Source: Verrucomicrobiales bacterium (GTDB taxonomy: Bacteria > Verrucomicrobiota > Verrucomicrobiia > Verrucomicrobiales > DEV007). Taken from it: 7,611 nt of DNA. Position numbers and translations under genes: made by a program. The DNA lies in contig SLGN01000550.1 of the NCBI GenBank assembly GCA_007123695.1, forward strand, positions 1 through 7,611, in the 5' to 3' direction. The notes under the pieces were generated by a model. The model saw only the letters and a list, made by a program, of their open reading frames with translations, was not told where the DNA came from and ran no database searches. Shown here piece by piece: positions 6,449 to 7,611 of this stretch. Numbering within the stretch: position 1 is the stretch's first letter; each line of letters begins with the position of its first letter.

Positions 6449-7480
6449 TCAGGCAACGAATTCCTGCCCCCCCCCTGCGGCGGAGCGCCCCATCACCTCG
6501 AATTCGCGTGCCGAGAGCAGCCGCTCCTCCAGCAGGCAGCGCGAGATCCAGCTTTCGAAGCGGGCGAAGTCCGGGTTGGCCGAGGCCTTTGCCACGATGT
6601 GCTGCCAGTCGTAGCCGCGGCCCGCAGCGGGAGCGGCGTGGCGCCGAATCGCGAGGAAATGCCCCAGGAGCGAGTCGAACTCGCGCTCGCCCATGTTTTC
6701 GATCACGGCAGGCTCGGGCATGTCGTCGAGAACGTCTTCGGAAAGGCCGAAGCTGATCACCCCGATTCCGTGGCGCGCCGCGAAACGGCTCACCTCCTCC
6801 GCGAGTCTCGGGTCGTCGATCGCAGAGGCGACGATCAGCTCGCCCACGTTGGCCCATTCGGACGCCGAGAGGCACTGGTAGAGATCCTCCAGGACGGTGG
6901 CGTGGTCGAGGGAGAGGCGCAGCTTCACCGCAGTGATGCGCAGCGGCGACTCGCCCATGCGGCGGTGGACCTCCATCTTCTGCTTGTCCATGCCGGGGGC
7001 GTCGTTCTCCGCCGTGAGCCAATCGACCACGGCGAGGTCGGGGATGCGCCAGCGGCTCGCACCGGGGTCCGCGGAAAACGATTCCTCGAAGGCGAAGGGA
7101 AACTGCCGCACCGACTCGAGATAGCGCTGAACCACCGCGCGGAACTTCGAGGCGCGGGAAAAGGCGACTGCAAGATCGGCTCCGCCGTTGGCAAAGGCGG
7201 CATCGTTCTCCCCGGCTGCGCGGAAGAGGTTGCGGGCGCTGTTCATCGAGTGCATCGTCGCGCTGCGCAGGTAGTAGCCCTGACCCTGCTCAACCTTCGC
7301 GATCGGAGCCGAGGGATCGCAGGACATGATCGAAAAATGGTAGCGCAGGGTCGCTTCGGAATAGTCCTGCTTCAGCCGGTGCTTCACCAGCTCGATCAGC
7401 TCGGTTCCCTTGATGGCTTGCGCGGGGTTTCTTGGCAGGATGTCGGGCAGGATTTCCTTGAGCTGGTCGCGGAGGTTCAT
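6449..7480 (-). CDS. winged-helix-like plus restriction-endonuclease-fold-like protein, function unknown
   Basis: This 343-residue protein has an N-terminal region (about 5-72) resembling a winged helix: a helix (LRDQLKEILPDIL), helix-turn-helix-like segments (KGTELIELVKHRL, SEATLRYHFSIM) and a wing (APIAKVEQGQGYYLR). Residues 108-250 resemble the restriction-endonuclease-like alpha/beta core: helix 111-125, strand with P147-D148-L-A-V-V-D153-W, strand R181-ITAVKLRL, helix 194-206, strand VGELIVASA and strand GIGVISFGL. That order fits PD-(D/E)xK proteins, but the residue two before K186 is Ala184, not Asp/Glu, so cleavage activity is doubtful. The C-terminus (265-343) is helical. No signal peptide or membrane segment is seen, so it is cytoplasmic. 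A DNA-binding regulator or a DNA repair/defence protein is possible. ATG 7480 was chosen because the conserved-looking region starts there; an in-frame start at 7534 adds 18 basic residues. There is no clear Shine-Dalgarno. Confidence 0.8.
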   Translation of the reverse strand: MNLRDQLKEILPDILPRNPAQAIKGTELIELVKHRLKQDYSEATLRYHFSIMSCDPSAPIAKVEQGQGYYLRSATMHSMNSARNLFRAAGENDAAFANGGADLAVAFSRASKFRAVVQRYLESVRQFPFAFEESFSADPGASRWRIPDLAVVDWLTAENDAPGMDKQKMEVHRRMGESPLRITAVKLRLSLDHATVLEDLYQCLSASEWANVGELIVASAIDDPRLAEEVSRFAARHGIGVISFGLSEDVLDDMPEPAVIENMGEREFDSLLGHFLAIRRHAAPAAGRGYDWQHIVAKASANPDFARFESWISRCLLEERLLSAREFEVMGRSAAGGGQEFVA

Positions 7481-7568
7481 AAACTTTGCGGGTCGGTTGT
7501 TGAGATGTCGTAAAAATTGCGGGGTTCGGCGCACGACGCTCCGCTCTTTTTACAATCCAGACAATAGA

Positions 7569-7583
7569 TTGACCCAAGGTCAA
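7569..7583. promoter_or_regulatory. perfect dyad TTGACC-N3-GGTCAA, candidate operator
   Basis: TTGACCCAAGGTCAA is a perfect inverted repeat of 6-bp arms around a 3-bp centre. It lies 89 bp upstream of the ATG at 7480 on the minus strand, in an AT-richer stretch. Its TTGACC arm, read on the minus strand, is itself a good -35 hexamer, but no good -10 box sits 16-18 bp further on. An operator for autoregulation by the winged-helix protein, or for a divergent gene beyond the window, is the likeliest role. Confidence 0.4.
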
Positions 7584-7611
7584 GCGATTCGTTCAAAAAC
7601 TTGATAATAAA

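Noticed and set aside
5829..7022. Minus-strand open frame of 397 codons
   Set aside because: It crosses the membrane-protein gene antisense and overlaps the wHTH gene in another frame; it is extremely Arg-rich and has no recognisable domain.
6599..7513. Plus-strand open frame of 304 codons
   Set aside because: Antisense shadow of the wHTH/nuclease-like gene, which has coherent secondary structure and sensible codon use.
7555..7583. Sigma-70 promoter using TTGACC at 7583-7578 (minus strand)
   Set aside because: No acceptable -10 hexamer is found 16-18 bp downstream; the candidate TATTGT at 7566-7561 is only 11 bp away.

Overview
The window is high-GC DNA with strongly G/C-biased third codon positions. 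It most likely comes from a member of the Verrucomicrobiota or a close relative in the PVC superphylum. The best evidence is the large gene on the minus strand (694-4083). It encodes a secreted protein with the 'putative membrane-bound dehydrogenase' beta-propeller, HEAT-like repeats and a CxxCH heme domain, a layout typical of Planctomycetes and Verrucomicrobia. Most start codons lack a good Shine-Dalgarno sequence, which is compatible with that group. No mobile element, CRISPR array, rRNA or tRNA was seen. The window looks chromosomal.

Layout. (1) 3-692, plus: 3' part of a proline/alanine-rich protein ending in a SPOR (peptidoglycan-binding) domain. (2) 694-4083, minus: the PVC-type heme protein, tail to tail with the SPOR gene and with one base between the stop codons. 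(3) 4084-4586: a 503-bp divergent intergenic region, partly AT-rich. It holds three direct 11-bp repeats, a 16-bp palindrome, a hairpin, and a possible tiny reading frame on the minus strand. (4) 4587-5540, plus: a cation diffusion facilitator (CDF) metal efflux transporter with an unusual metal-site signature. (5) 5663-6397, plus: an unrecognised six-helix membrane protein, probably co-transcribed with the CDF gene. (6) 6449-7480, minus: a protein with an N-terminal winged-helix-like domain followed by what looks like a restriction-endonuclease-like fold. A perfect TTGACC-N3-GGTCAA dyad lies about 90 bp upstream of its start.

Functional picture. The genes do not form one pathway. The SPOR protein belongs to the cell envelope or division site. 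The heme protein is probably a periplasmic oxidoreductase acting on sugar-like substrates. The CDF protein and its downstream membrane partner may form a small metal-homeostasis unit. The wHTH/nuclease-like protein stands alone and may regulate itself through the upstream dyad. The points most worth a second look are the wHTH/nuclease-like protein, the altered CDF metal site, and the structured 4084-4586 region.
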